Source: Przewalskia tangutica (taxonomy: Eukaryota; Streptophyta; Magnoliopsida; Solanales; Solanaceae). From it: 64,000 nt of DNA. The notes under the pieces were generated by a model. It saw nothing but the letters and a program-made list of their open reading frames with translations. It searched no databases and was not told the origin of the DNA. Shown piece by piece: positions 34,198-46,000 of this stretch. The stretch's first letter is position 1. Every line of letters begins with the position of its first letter. Position numbers and translations under genes: made by a program. The stretch lies in contig CM056729.1 in assembly GCA_029844215.1 (NCBI GenBank), forward strand, positions 4,588,001 through 4,652,000, read 5' to 3'.

Positions 34198-34336
34198 AGG
34201 GCTGCACAAATTTCGGTCCGGACCGAACCAGAGAAATTGATCCGATCTTGATCAGTGTTTTTAATAATTCGGTTTTCGGTCCATTAAATTAAGTCAGGTT
34301 GATCAGTCAGGATAAAATATTTTATTTTTTATTTTT

Positions 34337-34389
<53 letters not shown>

Positions 34390-35040
34390 CCTAATATATA
34401 TAATATATAAAATATATATAATTCCTAATATATATAATATATATAATTCATATTTTTCTAAATAACTAATATATAATATATATATAATTTGAATTCGGGT
34501 TCCTAGGGCGTTTTTAAAAAAATTGAATTACCAATACCGAAATTGACATTCTCGGACGGTGCCACGAATTTTTACGTTGAAATCTATTGTACATCGCAAG
34601 ATATTTAGATTTGAAAATGGGAAAACGTAACAATTTGGGGAAAAGAGAAATTGAGGGGCAAGATGGACGTTTTGGAGAAATCGGACGAATCAAATTGCTT
34701 AAGAAGTTTGGCCACCCGTATCGAAAAATACGCGAAATCAAAAAAATTAGGTAAAACGGACGTCCGAGCGCAAAGTTATGATCAGTATAAAGTTTGATCA
34801 ATTTACAACCTATATTTCATATGTCACGTCCATGTGGCGGTGGCTGGGTTGGGCACGGGGGGGGGTTGGGGCTTGGGGAATCAAATTCGTCCAATCGGTC
34901 CGAAACCCGACCGACCGAATTGGCCGACGACCGGACGACCGAGAAATTCGGTCCGGTCTTCGGTCCAGATAATCCCGCAGTTCGGTCCTCGGTCCGGTCC
35001 GATTCGGTCCGGTCCGGTCCTGACCCTTTGTGCACCCCTA
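34198..35040. mobile_element. Mutator-like non-autonomous element upstream of copy B
   Basis: It is 843 bp with a 9-bp target duplication CTTGCAACT (34189-34197 and 35041-35049). The ends AGGGCTGCACAAA and TTTGTGCACCCCTA are inverted repeats, and both arms carry GGTCCG-rich repeats. An AT dinucleotide run spans about 34338-34386. A 9-bp duplication fits Mutator-type elements. Long open frames in the GGTCCG arm are low-complexity and not genes. Confidence 0.82.
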
Positions 35041-35049
35041 CTTGCAACT

Positions 35050-36690
35050 ACTTCAAGTGAAATGAAGGAGACATAGGAAACCTTTCTCTTCCCATCGATG
35101 TACGAGGTCAAAATATTTAATTTTGATTATAAATTTGGGTAAAATTTTAAATTTATAAAAATAAAATTTACATATTTTAAAACAGAATAAAAGTACTATA
35201 AATTAATATAATTAATAATTCAAAATGTTTGAAATATATAATTAAAAATATTATTTGACTAAACAGTAACATTGTCACATAAAATGAAACCACCAGAGTA
35301 AGGGATAGTTGCCTTTTCTTTTAATTTAAAAACCTATGTCAATGTTATTGCTTTCGTTGTTTATAATGATAGAAAAGACAGCTCCTTTTCTTTTACTTTT
35401 AATTCTCAAGCATCACATAATCTTGAGATAAAATAAAGAAAGCATACCGTCCAACTCCATAGACTCAGCAACAACAATCAACGGTTAAGCCTGAGACCAA
35501 CTTTTACAATTCACTAGCTATCTCGACCGATATGATGTCAACTGCTATATCACGTATTCAAGAACAAAATATGCTAGGGTTTTCTAATAGCTAGGGAAGT
35601 GGGGGTTGGTCTCTATTTATATAGAATGTCAGCTTAAAGGAGTTTTAATTTGGCACCATTTTAAATAGTTTGATAATTAAAAATTTAATGATAGAGTTCG
35701 AACATTTTTTGGCACTTTTAAAAAGTTGGGTATTTAATTAACTTTTTTCCCGATCTTTTATTAATCCACCATTTGAATCACGTTACTATCCTTTCAAGCT
35801 ATAACCAATTTATACAAGTTCAAATTTCAACCAAAAAATTGCACCGTTTTCCTTTTAATTGAGCTGATCTTTAATTTTTGTCCTTCAAATGGGCTGGTCT
35901 TTAATTTTTGTCCTTCCTTTCATTTAATAAATTTTTTTCTTACCAAATTGTCCTCCAACCTAAAAACACAACTCCATATTTTCTTTCAAATTGGAAGTGA
36001 AGATTTTGTTGGTGAAACACTAATTAACATAATTTCTTGGTCTCTGCACTTGTGTGAGCTATTAGTAACTATTTGTCTCGTAATATTATGTCTGACAAGA
36101 ATTACTTTATTATCTATTTAACTGGACTAATCAGATGACAGATACCAGAATTACTTTTGATCAAGGGGATGGAGGACCATCCAAAGAAGAAAACAACTAA
36201 CTTATGATGGACTTCATGATACAAAAACAACATACCTCCATCTTGATAGATAGAGTGACTGTTTCCGGATATGATTGGCTTCATAATAAGTGACAATATT
36301 AAAAGCGTTGTCAAAAAGAGTTTGGCACTACTAAAGGCAACTAAACTCAAGTTTATAAACACTAAAGCCTGGGGTTTTATAGAAGAATATCATAAAAACT
36401 GAAAAAAATGCAGTTTAATGAAGATAAACAATTAGTGAGAATTGTCCAGGTTGTAAAGTCAAACTGGTTTGCCCATTAAGGAGCTCTTCACTATATGGGT
36501 CGTGATCCTTAGCACAGGTAATTAATTACCACCCATCAATTTCATCACCACTGGTTTTGTTTATGGAGAGTTTCATTACTGTCATATTTGAGGCAAAACT
36601 AGTTGGATTTTTGCAGTAGCATTTTCTTTAAATAAGGAGTAGATGTATACGCAACATGCGTCAATTGTGCAAAACTAGTTGGATTTTTGC
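35050..36690. other. Spacer between MULE-like element and tandem array
   Basis: No convincing exon is present. Around 35860-35920 'tctttaatttttgtcctt' is repeated, a phrase shared with the repeat flanking 43.0 and 47.2 kb. The other short open frames are not supported. Confidence 0.45.
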
Positions 36691-36699
36691 TCGAATATG

Positions 36700-37340
36700 C
36701 ATAGTTTCTATGAAATATTGTATTGCGAAATATTTACTACACAATTTATGCATGTTAACTTAATTTCTAAAGAACTATGCCGAACAAGTCATAGGTTCTA
36801 TGTAACTTTGTCCGATAGGCATAGTTTCTATGAAACCTTATCTTCGTAAATATTTTACTACATAACTTATGTCTGTTAACTTAATTTCTAAAGAACTATG
36901 TCGGACAAGACATAGGTTCTATGTAACTTTGTCCGAATAGACATAGTTTCTATGAAACTGTCTTGCGAAATAATTACTACACAATTTGTGCTTGTTAACT
37001 TAATTTCTACGGAGCTATGTCGGACAAGACATATGTTCTATGTAACTTTGCCCGAATAGGAATAGTTTCTATGAAACCTTGCCTTGCGAAATAGTTATTA
37101 TACAACTTATGCATGTTAACATAATTTCTACATAACTATGCCGGACAAGGCATATTTTCTATGTAACTTTGCCCGAATAGGCATAATTTCTATGAAACAT
37201 TGTCTTGCAAAATAGTTACTACATAATTTATACATCTTAATTTAATTTCTACAAAAATATGCCAAACAAGACATAAGTTCTATATAAATTTACCTGAATA
37301 GGCATAGTTTCTTTGAACTTGTCTTGCAAAATAGTTATGG
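36700..37340. repeat. 120-bp tandem array rich in CATAGTTTCTATG-type palindromes
   Basis: About five units are present; the marker 'ttgcgaaata' or its variants falls near 36725, 36843, 36965, 37085, 37206 and 37325. Each unit contains CATAGTTTCTATG and CATAGGTTCTATG-like inverted repeats, TGTTAACTTAATTTCTA and GTCGGACAAG. Units are diverged, so the array is old. Confidence 0.88.
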
Positions 37341-37429
37341 GAAAATTTCAAAAATATACAATTTGCTCACTTACATTGCAAAAAAAATAGCCCAAAATTT
37401 ACATTGCAAAGCTCTAGCCCAAAAACACT

Positions 37430-37845
37430 TTTATACAATACTATACACTTATATACAAAAGATAAGTACATTATGTATATATGTGTTTGAAGGTGTATAC
37501 ATATTTATACACATATATACATAAACACCCATATACCACCGTATACACTCATATACACTATTATATAATATTATACACTATTATACAAAAAATAACTTCA
37601 ACATCCCCAACTCACATATACACCATCAAAATCCAAATCTTTAGCTCCATATACACCCATATACACATGCGACCAGTCATCGCCGGAGATCACGCCGGAA
37701 CTCCGGCTCACCACCAATATAGGTGTTTGAAGGTGTAAACATACTTATACACCTACATACAAAAACACGCATATACACATATACATCTATATACACCGAT
37801 GTACCCTCGTATACACTCCATATACAATATTATACACTCACTACC
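37430..37845. repeat. TATACAC-rich low-complexity block
   Basis: Irregular repeats of ATATACAC/TTATACAC cover the block with no stable period. A short non-repetitive insert (CGCCGGAGATCACGCCGG) lies near 37681. Open frames here are repeat artefacts. Confidence 0.7.
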
Positions 37846-39914
37846 CCTACTTATAACATCTCATACTTCTGGATGATGATTTGAGCATCTATATATATAT
37901 GCAAATAAAGAGTTTAGGATATAAAGTGATGCAATTTCGAAATAATTTAGACTTAACAAGTGAAACGACGAGGATTGTAAATAATATTTTTGTGTATGTC
38001 CCAAAAGAGGTTATGGACTAGTGTTATATCGCATAATTATGATATTGAGTATATGAAGATTTTATAAATTACTAAAATTTAAGTATAATGGGATCAAGAA
38101 ATTAATTATATGTGTGATGAGTTAAATGTGAAGGGCGGTCTAAAGGAATTTTAAATCTCAAATAAAGGAGGTCATTTTAGTGGTGGACCTCACGGCTCAT
38201 AATGGTCATTGATTACAATATTTGATGACAAAGATTAAGGGGTGCTTATTGAGTTACACGTATAATGGGGAACATACCCCTTAAAGAGCTCTTTGTTGGC
38301 ATCCTTTTTCCAAAAGGAAAAAGAAAAAAGGGGTATGTTCCTAATTATAGAAACAAGGGGCTGCAACGTTTAAGTAGATATAAGAATGTTATATACCACA
38401 TTCAATTGCTAAGAAATAGAAGGGTCGGAGGATTCTTTCTTTCTTTTTCCTTTCTAGTTAACGAAGTATTGCTAAGATTTTGAAGTTACAATTCATATAA
38501 ATTCTCTCAAGTTTGCAAAAATCATCTACAAGCTAGTATGAGCATCTAAGGTATGTTAAACAAATTCTTCATACTTTTGGTATGTTTTAAGTACGGAATG
38601 TCAACGTAATATTATTCCATAAATGATTCTACTTTTAGTAGTTAAGAATGTTCATGTTATTCATTCATATTGTCAAAGCATGTCTAAATACGTTCCTAAA
38701 TCCTTATTGAGTTATATTGAAAAGATGTTAGTATGCATAATGTTAATCAGATGTAGAGCGATATTACCTCATTCCGACAAACTTTTAGTGTCTTATTATC
38801 ATATCATTCATCCATTACATTCATGAACATACCTTTACCTCAAAGGAGTTATATGCTCTACTATATGTATGCATTATATATATATATATATGAAAAATGG
38901 GGAAAAGGGAAGGCGTTATATAAGCGCACCACCTGCAGCTGGTACAGATATACACGAAAAATATTATGCCCACAGAGACCGATATGATATGATGGAATGC
39001 CCACAGAGGCTTGATGGCATTGTATACGCATATGTGTATGAAGGATTGCATTTGTATTGTATATGGCATTTAGGCATATTATGGCATCAGATGCATTCTA
39101 CATAGTCTTGATACTTATGCATATTATGGCTCTCAGAGGCATTCTCTACAGGTTGGTTGTTTCTTGTCTCATGTTACTTTCAGGTATCTATTATGCTATT
39201 TTTCATGCCTGACATACTCGGTACATCAGTCGTACTGACGTTCCTTTTGTCAAATGACGCTGCGTTGCATGCCCGCAGGCTCAAATAGGCGAGGTGACGG
39301 GCCGCATTAGTAGGTTTCCGACTCAATGGATATTGGAGCACTCCCCTTGTTTTGGAGTGGTGATCTAATCTCAGTACAATATTTTTGCATGTATATATGG
39401 ATATGGTGGGGCCCTATCCCGATCTAATGATGTCACACACTCTTTGGAGGCTTATAGACAGATGTCTTGTGTATAATAGTCATGTATGACCTTGTCGGCC
39501 TTAAGATGTATATATATGGGTTGGGTTTTATGTTTGTAAGATGTTCCGTAATTCCCTTTTAGTTTATCATTTCTATGTGTCATCAGAGTATTTGGTGACG
39601 ACCCTCGTGGCCCATGATTAATTATAATTAGCTGGTAAATATAGGATTAGTGATGTCCGACAGGTAAGGTCTGTATGCCCGTTATGGCCCTCCAATTTGG
39701 GTCGTAACAAACTTGGTATCAGAGAAGGTCAGTCCTAGGGAGTCTACAAGTCGTGTCTAGTAGAGTCTTGTTTATGGTTGTGTTGTGCACCACACTTATG
39801 GACAGGAGGCTACCAGACATTTAGGATAGTTACTTTTCTTTCTTGTTCTAGATCGTGCATTAGAGTTGAGTTATAAGCATTCCACTCCTAACCCGTCTCA
39901 TGTTTATGATTCCA

Positions 39915-40730
39915 GCAATGCCTACAGCAAGGAAGAAGTTCAAGAGTATGAGGGCGTTGGATATGGTTGCTGGCGAAGGTACTAGTCGAGTGTCACCCGC
40001 TAGCGAGAGCCAGAGTGGCGAAGTCATTCTAGTTGCATTAAGGATTGAATAGAGTGGATAGTCGAGGATTTTGGAAGCCCTAATTCCTTCATAACTGATT
40101 AAAACCCCAATAATTTAGATTACTTCTCGCAATTATTCTAGTAGTTAGATAAAAACCCAAATCAAATATCGTTTGTCAAATAGATAATCTAGAATAGATG
40201 TTCGGTAATTACAAATCAGTCTATGTGGACGATAAACTCGGTCTTACAGACTATATTACTTGTGAACGATATGTACACTTTCGTGAGCAATTGGACACGG
40301 TCCTAACACTCATAATTACCGTTTTGAGGTCGAGGGTTGATCGGTTTGGTCAATATGGGCTAGGTCAGAGTTCACGAGCATCAGGGTCTTATTATAGAGG
40401 AGATTCTAGTTAGATGAGGCCGTCGTTAGATCGATGCGGGCAGTGTGGTAAGGTCCATCCAGGATCGTGCCAACAAGGATCATATGGGTATTATTCTTGT
40501 GGTCAACCCGGTCATATTATGCGAGAATGTCCGATAAGAGGTGAGGGTGTTGGGACCCAGCCGACCGGATCTGCAGTAGCTTCATCATCCTCAACACGCC
40601 CGGCAGAGCGGGGTTATGAGACACCAGCAGGTCGAGGCAGAGGTATAGGTGGACCAACTAGCTTCGGTGGTGGCCAGAATCGCATTTACGCATTGATAGG
40701 TCGACATGATCAGGAGTCCTCGCCTGATGT
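39915..40730 (+). pseudogene. Gypsy gag remnant with zinc knuckle, interrupted
   Basis: The start reads MPTARKKFKSMRALDMV, then the frame is replaced at 40020-40308 by an Athila LTR fragment. It resumes with DRFGQYGLGQSSRASGSYY, a stop, CGQCGKVHPGSC, YSCGQPGHIMREC and RIYALIGRHDQESSPDV. The second knuckle should start with Cys but has Tyr. It ends at the gag/protease border. Confidence 0.82.
40020..40308 (+). mobile_element. Athila-type LTR fragment, 289 bp
   Basis: It is the reverse complement of the first ~290 bp of 28773-30023. It contains ATTCTAGTTGCATTAAGG, CCCTAATTCCTTCATAAC and the terminal GGTCCTAACA. The orientation is opposite to the nested copy. No target duplication is seen. Confidence 0.88.
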
Positions 40731-41056
40731 TATGTCCAAATGTCTACTTAGAAAAAAAAAACAAATATTTTGGTTTTTTCTTCTTATTATTTTTTCCAAT
40801 GTCCTTTGCTAGGAGATTAGGTAATGGAAATATAAAGATCTGTATGCTACATCAATAAATTAGGACAATGAGAGTAAGGGAGAAATCAATAAGAAAAGTA
40901 AGAAAAATATCACTAGTTCATCTCCAATACTAGTCATTCTAATTTTGGATCAAGAAAACAGTGACTAACTTGCATCGTACCATTCTTGGAACATGCTCTT
41001 CTCAAGAATTTGAAAATTTACTTTAAAATAATAACAACAATAATAATAATAACGTA

Positions 41057-41305
41057 CTCCCTCCGTCTCAATATGTTTAGAGGTTGAATGGGAGTTAAAT
41101 AATTTTTTTACTATGATATTTTTCAGCTCTTTTCATCTATTGTGAATTATCAATTATGCAGACTTATAATATTTTTTATGTAGTTTTTAAATATGTAAAT
41201 TTTACTATAAAATACTCAAAAAATCTATATTTAAAATTAAGTCTAAAAAATTTTATTTGACTCCTCAAACTAATCAACCGTAAAAAGAAAAAGGGATGGA
41301 GGGAG
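41057..41305. mobile_element. Stowaway-type MITE, 249 bp
   Basis: The inverted termini are CTCCCTCCGTCTCAATA and ..GGGATGGAGGGAG, with TA duplications at 41055-41056 and 41306-41307. TA plus CTCCCTCCGT is the signature of Tc1/mariner Stowaway MITEs. A decayed relative starts near 12641. Confidence 0.85.
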
Positions 41306-41582
41306 TATGTGGAACTTCTAATAAAGCCACTATTTTCCAAAATACCATGTCTCAAAATTCACCAGCTAGTCAACTAGCTTCATCACAAGAAATCTTATAC
41401 ATTTCTATAATCATGAGGCACTGGCAAAAATTCACCAAAATCAATCCTTCGAAACTCTCTCTAGTGGCTCGAGTTGTTGCATATACAAAGATCTGTTGTA
41501 TTCATTAATTTGATGTAAAAAATCGTGGAAGTCCTTAATACATCTTTCCTTAATTGCAACGTCATTGATCAATTACTTCTAG

Positions 41583-42486
41583 TCAGCAAATCAACCCCCT
41601 CCATCCCTTAATGCCCCTGAATTCAAGTACACAAAAGATGGTAAATACAATCAGCACCATGAGGATAAAGGGTCAAAGAAAGAAGAGAATTAAGGAGGGG
41701 TCCAACAAGGTTTGGGTGGGGGGGATCAAGATTTTGATTTTGACCTTTTGTTTTGAGATTTCCATTGGGAACTTAGCCTCTCATCCAGCCTTTGCTTGGC
41801 TTCTCTGGCAACTTCACCTAATTTCTCATCTTCATATTCTTGGCTTGTTGCACTTCTTTCCTGTCCATTCAAAAAACACAATAATTTTAATATCATACCA
41901 ATAATTACAAACATAAAAACTAATCTTGGATATACAGATTTTATTATACATATAAAAGGACCCCCAAAGGATCCGAACTTGTATGCCATTAAAACACAAA
42001 AATATAATCTTGGATAGATCCATAGCGGCGACTTCAATATCTAGAAATAGTGGATTCAGAATGAGTTTAATCGTGTTATATGTATATATTTTAAATATTT
42101 TTAGCTAATGTATATATAGTTCGAGCTAAAAGCAACAAATCCAGCTTAAAAATTCGTCCTAGATTCATCTGTGCAAGTACATCTAATCCAATCTGACAAA
42201 AGAAGCACAATATGGGGCGAAAGAATTTGACATATATGCATAATATATATTATTTTGGATAAGGGTGTTCGACTGACCACCCTTAGGCTAGAGTAATTTC
42301 AAGGGGGGAAGTAATTAGTACCTTGGAAAATCTTGAGCTAAAGTTATGTTCATGACTGCTTGTGTATAGACAAAGAAAAGACCTTCTTGTGGATGAAGAT
42401 GTATTAGATGATGAATCTAATAAGCCACTATTTTTATGAAACTTTCTTCTTCTTGCACATTCAACACCAGCAAGCATACCTGCCAT
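41583..42486 (-). pseudogene. RHY1A-like copy C, RING exon missing
   Basis: Exon 1 (42486-42322, 55 codons; MAGMLAGVECARRRKFH, TRRSFLCLYTSSH) and exon 2 (41860-41745; DEKLGEVAREAKQRLDERL, QWKSQNK) are intact with GT/AG borders and the phases of copy B. The expected third acceptor is preserved near 41620 (TTGAATTCAG), and its upstream intron matches copy B (CATGAGGRTAAAGGGTCA). Beyond that acceptor the sequence is unrelated: it would add only GIKGWRGLIC-like residues and stop at 41583. No RING exon was found down to the Gypsy remnant at 40.7 kb. It is therefore a truncated copy, or conceivably a short RING-less protein of about 105 residues. Confidence 0.8.
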
Positions 42487-43019
42487 TTTTATTCAAGACT
42501 CAAGTAATGAATATTATTTAGATTTAAGACGAAAGAACTCCTATGCTATTAAAATATCCAATATTTCGAAGAAAAAATCAGAGAAATTAATAGGCCTAAC
42601 TCTCTTCTTCTATAGTAGTATATGGTTTGTTTCTCTTTCATTTGGCAAATGTTTATAGAGTTTATTAAATAGAAGTATGGAAGGAAGGTGGAAGGAAGGA
42701 TGTAGGAAACTTCACAAGACTTTTTGTTCAATTTCTTTATTGCTTCTTTGTCCATACTAGTAGTACTAATTTAATCATTTGAGGTAGCATGCAATTGACT
42801 TTAAAACAAATGTTTTTTTCAATCTTCAGTCATCATTTGTAAGTTTTAAACAATATATTTTCCATCTTTAGTCTTCTTGAATATGGAAGATAATACCAAT
42901 ATAACTTGAGGATCCAATTTTTGTGTTCATAGGTTAAGGATAAAAATAAACAAAAGAAAAAAGGGTAGGTATTAGTTCTCTGTGAAGAGAACAAGGAAGA
43001 GAATTTGGGCCATACTGTT
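42487..43019. other. Upstream region of copy C
   Basis: AT-rich sequence with no exon. It would contain the promoter of copy C; no clear TATA or other site was chosen. Confidence 0.4.
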
Positions 43020-46000
43020 GCAATGTACTTTTGGGCTTCTGAAAAGAAGTTTTGCCCGGATTTCCTTCAAAGGCATTGGTCTTTAATTTTTATTCTTGTT
43101 GCTCGTTTAATGAAAATATTCATTTTTCGCTTGGCATAAGTTTGTATTTTCGCATCATAATATCCTACAAGTTATGCACCACTCGGCATAACTTATAACT
43201 TATGCCGGGTTGGCTAAGAAATACATTATGCCTTCCCCGACATAAGTTGTATAACATCCCACTCGGCATAATTTCAATTTTTTGTATGTGTGTTGCTATG
43301 AAATACATTATGCCCTTTCCGACATAAGTTGTGTAACACTTATGAGTGTTTTTATCTTCTAAAAATGAACTTTTATTCCTCTCGGCATAAGGTATATAGC
43401 TTGTGAGTATGTATGTTGCTATAAGTGTTAGCAACTTATGCCGGTAAAAGCATAAGTAAGTTATGTCTTTTACGACATAACTTGTGGGTTATTATTGTTG
43501 ACACCCAATTTTGACCCTCTCGTGCAGTCATTAGCTATAAAATTACACTAATTTTGCAAAATAATTTCTTATAATTTTTTTATAATAAAATGCAGCGATA
43601 AAACATTAATACAGGCATAAATAAGCAATTTAATAATAACACCGCATTTTACGTAGATTATTAAGTACTTAGAGTCTCGCGCCCGCATTTATTAATTTTA
43701 AGCCATGTCAAACAATTCTTAATAATTAATAATAAATACATAAAATAAATAATTTAGTCATGACGTCGTGTCAAATAGCATAGCCGCATTTATTAATACG
43801 CAAAGCAACGTCATAATTATTGTAATTATTTAAAGCATAAATTAATTAAAATACGCATAATAAATAAGATTTTAAATAATAGCGCCGCATTCTAAAATAT
43901 TAAGCACTAATTAAAAAACACGCCCGCATTTTTATAACAATTAGATTAATAAAGCACCTAGATAATTTAATCACAATTTATTAATTTAATTTACCACTAA
44001 TTAACTAATTAAGCACCTAAAACTAATACCCAATTTAAAATACCACCAGTCCATTGCCCAGCCCAACTAACCCGGCCCACTACCGTAGCCCACACTACCT
44101 ACCCAGCCCAAGACCCCCGCCTTTTACTTTACCCACCCATCGTCCAAAGCCCTATACTTCAGCCCTTCTCCTTTCCCCCCTCAGCCGTTCACCTTATCCC
44201 TTACCCATCGTCTCTCCCTAAAACAAAACGCAGCAAGAACCCTAACAACTAAGAACCAGTCGCCTCCACGCCCGGATTTCTCGCCGGAGAATCCGGTGCC
44301 TTTACCCACGACACTAACCCCACTGCCTTCCCCTTTCTCCAACGATTTCTTACCATAACCGACTCCAAATCTTACTTCAAAATCGAATAAATCGCACAAA
44401 GAATCCGACAGAATCAATACCAAATCAGCACCTATTATGGTAGGAGATACCCGAAATCACAGCTTACCATATACCCAAAATCAGCCTTTAAGGTTTACCA
44501 AGTTTAGAACCCAGAGATTGAGGTTATAAATTGAGCGTTTTTTACACATGCAAGGACATCAATCGGGGGAAAAGCCAGCACCTTTCTCGAATCCGTAAAA
44601 TTTCACCGAATGTCATAAAACATGTATGAGAATCATAGCATCTTTTAGCATCCAAATCGGCATCGACTAATTCCTAATCGATCGAACACTAGCGGTGAGG
44701 GTTCTACCAAGAAAATCGTGATCCAAAGCACAACCAAACTTATTTTCATAGCCTAGAATCGACCACAAATCGCATCGCTTTCAATCGCATAGCACAAAAT
44801 CTCCGAAATGATCGACGACTTGATACGCCGCTGTCACGCCTTAAGGTAAACTCAAGTTCTTCTCGTATTTTATTAGTTTGTGTGTTGATTGCAAATTTAG
44901 TTACCTGTAATCATATTAATGCTTAGTTGGTTGGTAACTCAGCGTATGCATCGTTCGTATATTTTATGATATGAATAGTCAATTTAGTAGTTAAATCGCT
45001 CGAAATCATATGTTCTACCCGCATCGATCCTTAATACGTGTTTGTGTTTAATTTATGAGTCGTTTAAGTTTTTATACTAAAAAGTAAAAGGGCCATAATG
45101 GTTGTGAGCCCGATTGTGTACTCCACCGCCTATCCATACTTATTGCTTGGGATTCGTAATACCAAGAATGCTGGTGTTTGTCGAGTCTTTAGTTAATCCA
45201 ATATATGCACAACAAGTCCTAAATGTGACTGGATACGCTTGATCTTGAATGAGTCTGCCTATATATGTTAATAGTCTTCACGACTAAGAGAGTACGCCTT
45301 AGACATACCGCTCGTCTGCCCGCCTAATGTTCTACTATATTAAGCCCTCGATGACATGGTGATCGCCTAAATTTCGCCCGTGTTCATCGACCCCTGGTTT
45401 GTATGCTAAGTGGTGAACTAATGATACCCTTCGTGATGTATGATTTTGCTTAGTTTGTTCATGGTTAGATATGCAATGATTTAGATTCAAAATTGTATAA
45501 ATGACGTGTTGAGTGCATTTAATATATCGCTAGCCTCCGAACTTTCCCTTAGTTGTCCCGGGTACACTTGCTTGGTTTATTGGTCCAGATGTCTGAATAA
45601 GACTACTGGCGTGCTCTGTCTTATATATCCCTTTCTAGTTGTTATTGCCACCGACATATCGCTGTTTGTGATTCTGCCTGGCTGCATCTATCCATACTAA
45701 TCACCTTCATATAGGCCTGCACTTAGGACATTCATGTCTAGTTGTTCTAATTACCTGAATTGCCTGTCAAGATGGGATACATTAGTTGTTTGGGCCTTCA
45801 TCACGATATTCCTTGCGGATGTTATATTGTGGGCTGTCGTAAAATTAGTAGCTTGTTGTTTCGGTTCTTGCCCAAGCAGTGGGTTTATGTATGTTCAAGT
45901 TTTATGTTAAAATGTTATTTATTGTTTGATAAGTTTGTTGGATATGTACTAATCCTTATCTTCTTTTCTTTTGCATGGCACGCATCGGAGCCAAACGAAA

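Larger units (their letters stand above)
37900..40730 (+). mobile_element. Gypsy LTR retrotransposon, 5' part only
   Basis: A long LTR ends GGGTCGTAACA at 39709 and is followed by TTGGTATCAGAG (39714-39725), an initiator-Met-type primer site, then gag. The LTR start is not defined (about 37.9-38.2 kb). The LTR includes 'tactcggtacatcagtcgtactgac' elements found reversed in the LTR at 52188-54755. The element stops at the beginning of the protease region near 40730; pol and the 3' LTR are absent. Confidence 0.75.

Noticed and set aside
34778..35111. Overlapping open frames on both strands, rich in Arg/Pro/Ser
   Set aside because: They fall in the GGTCCG-rich arm of a Mutator-like element; low-complexity repeat, open in several frames.
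36114..36362. 82-codon minus-strand frame
   Set aside because: No recognised motif, no splice context and surrounded by repeat DNA.
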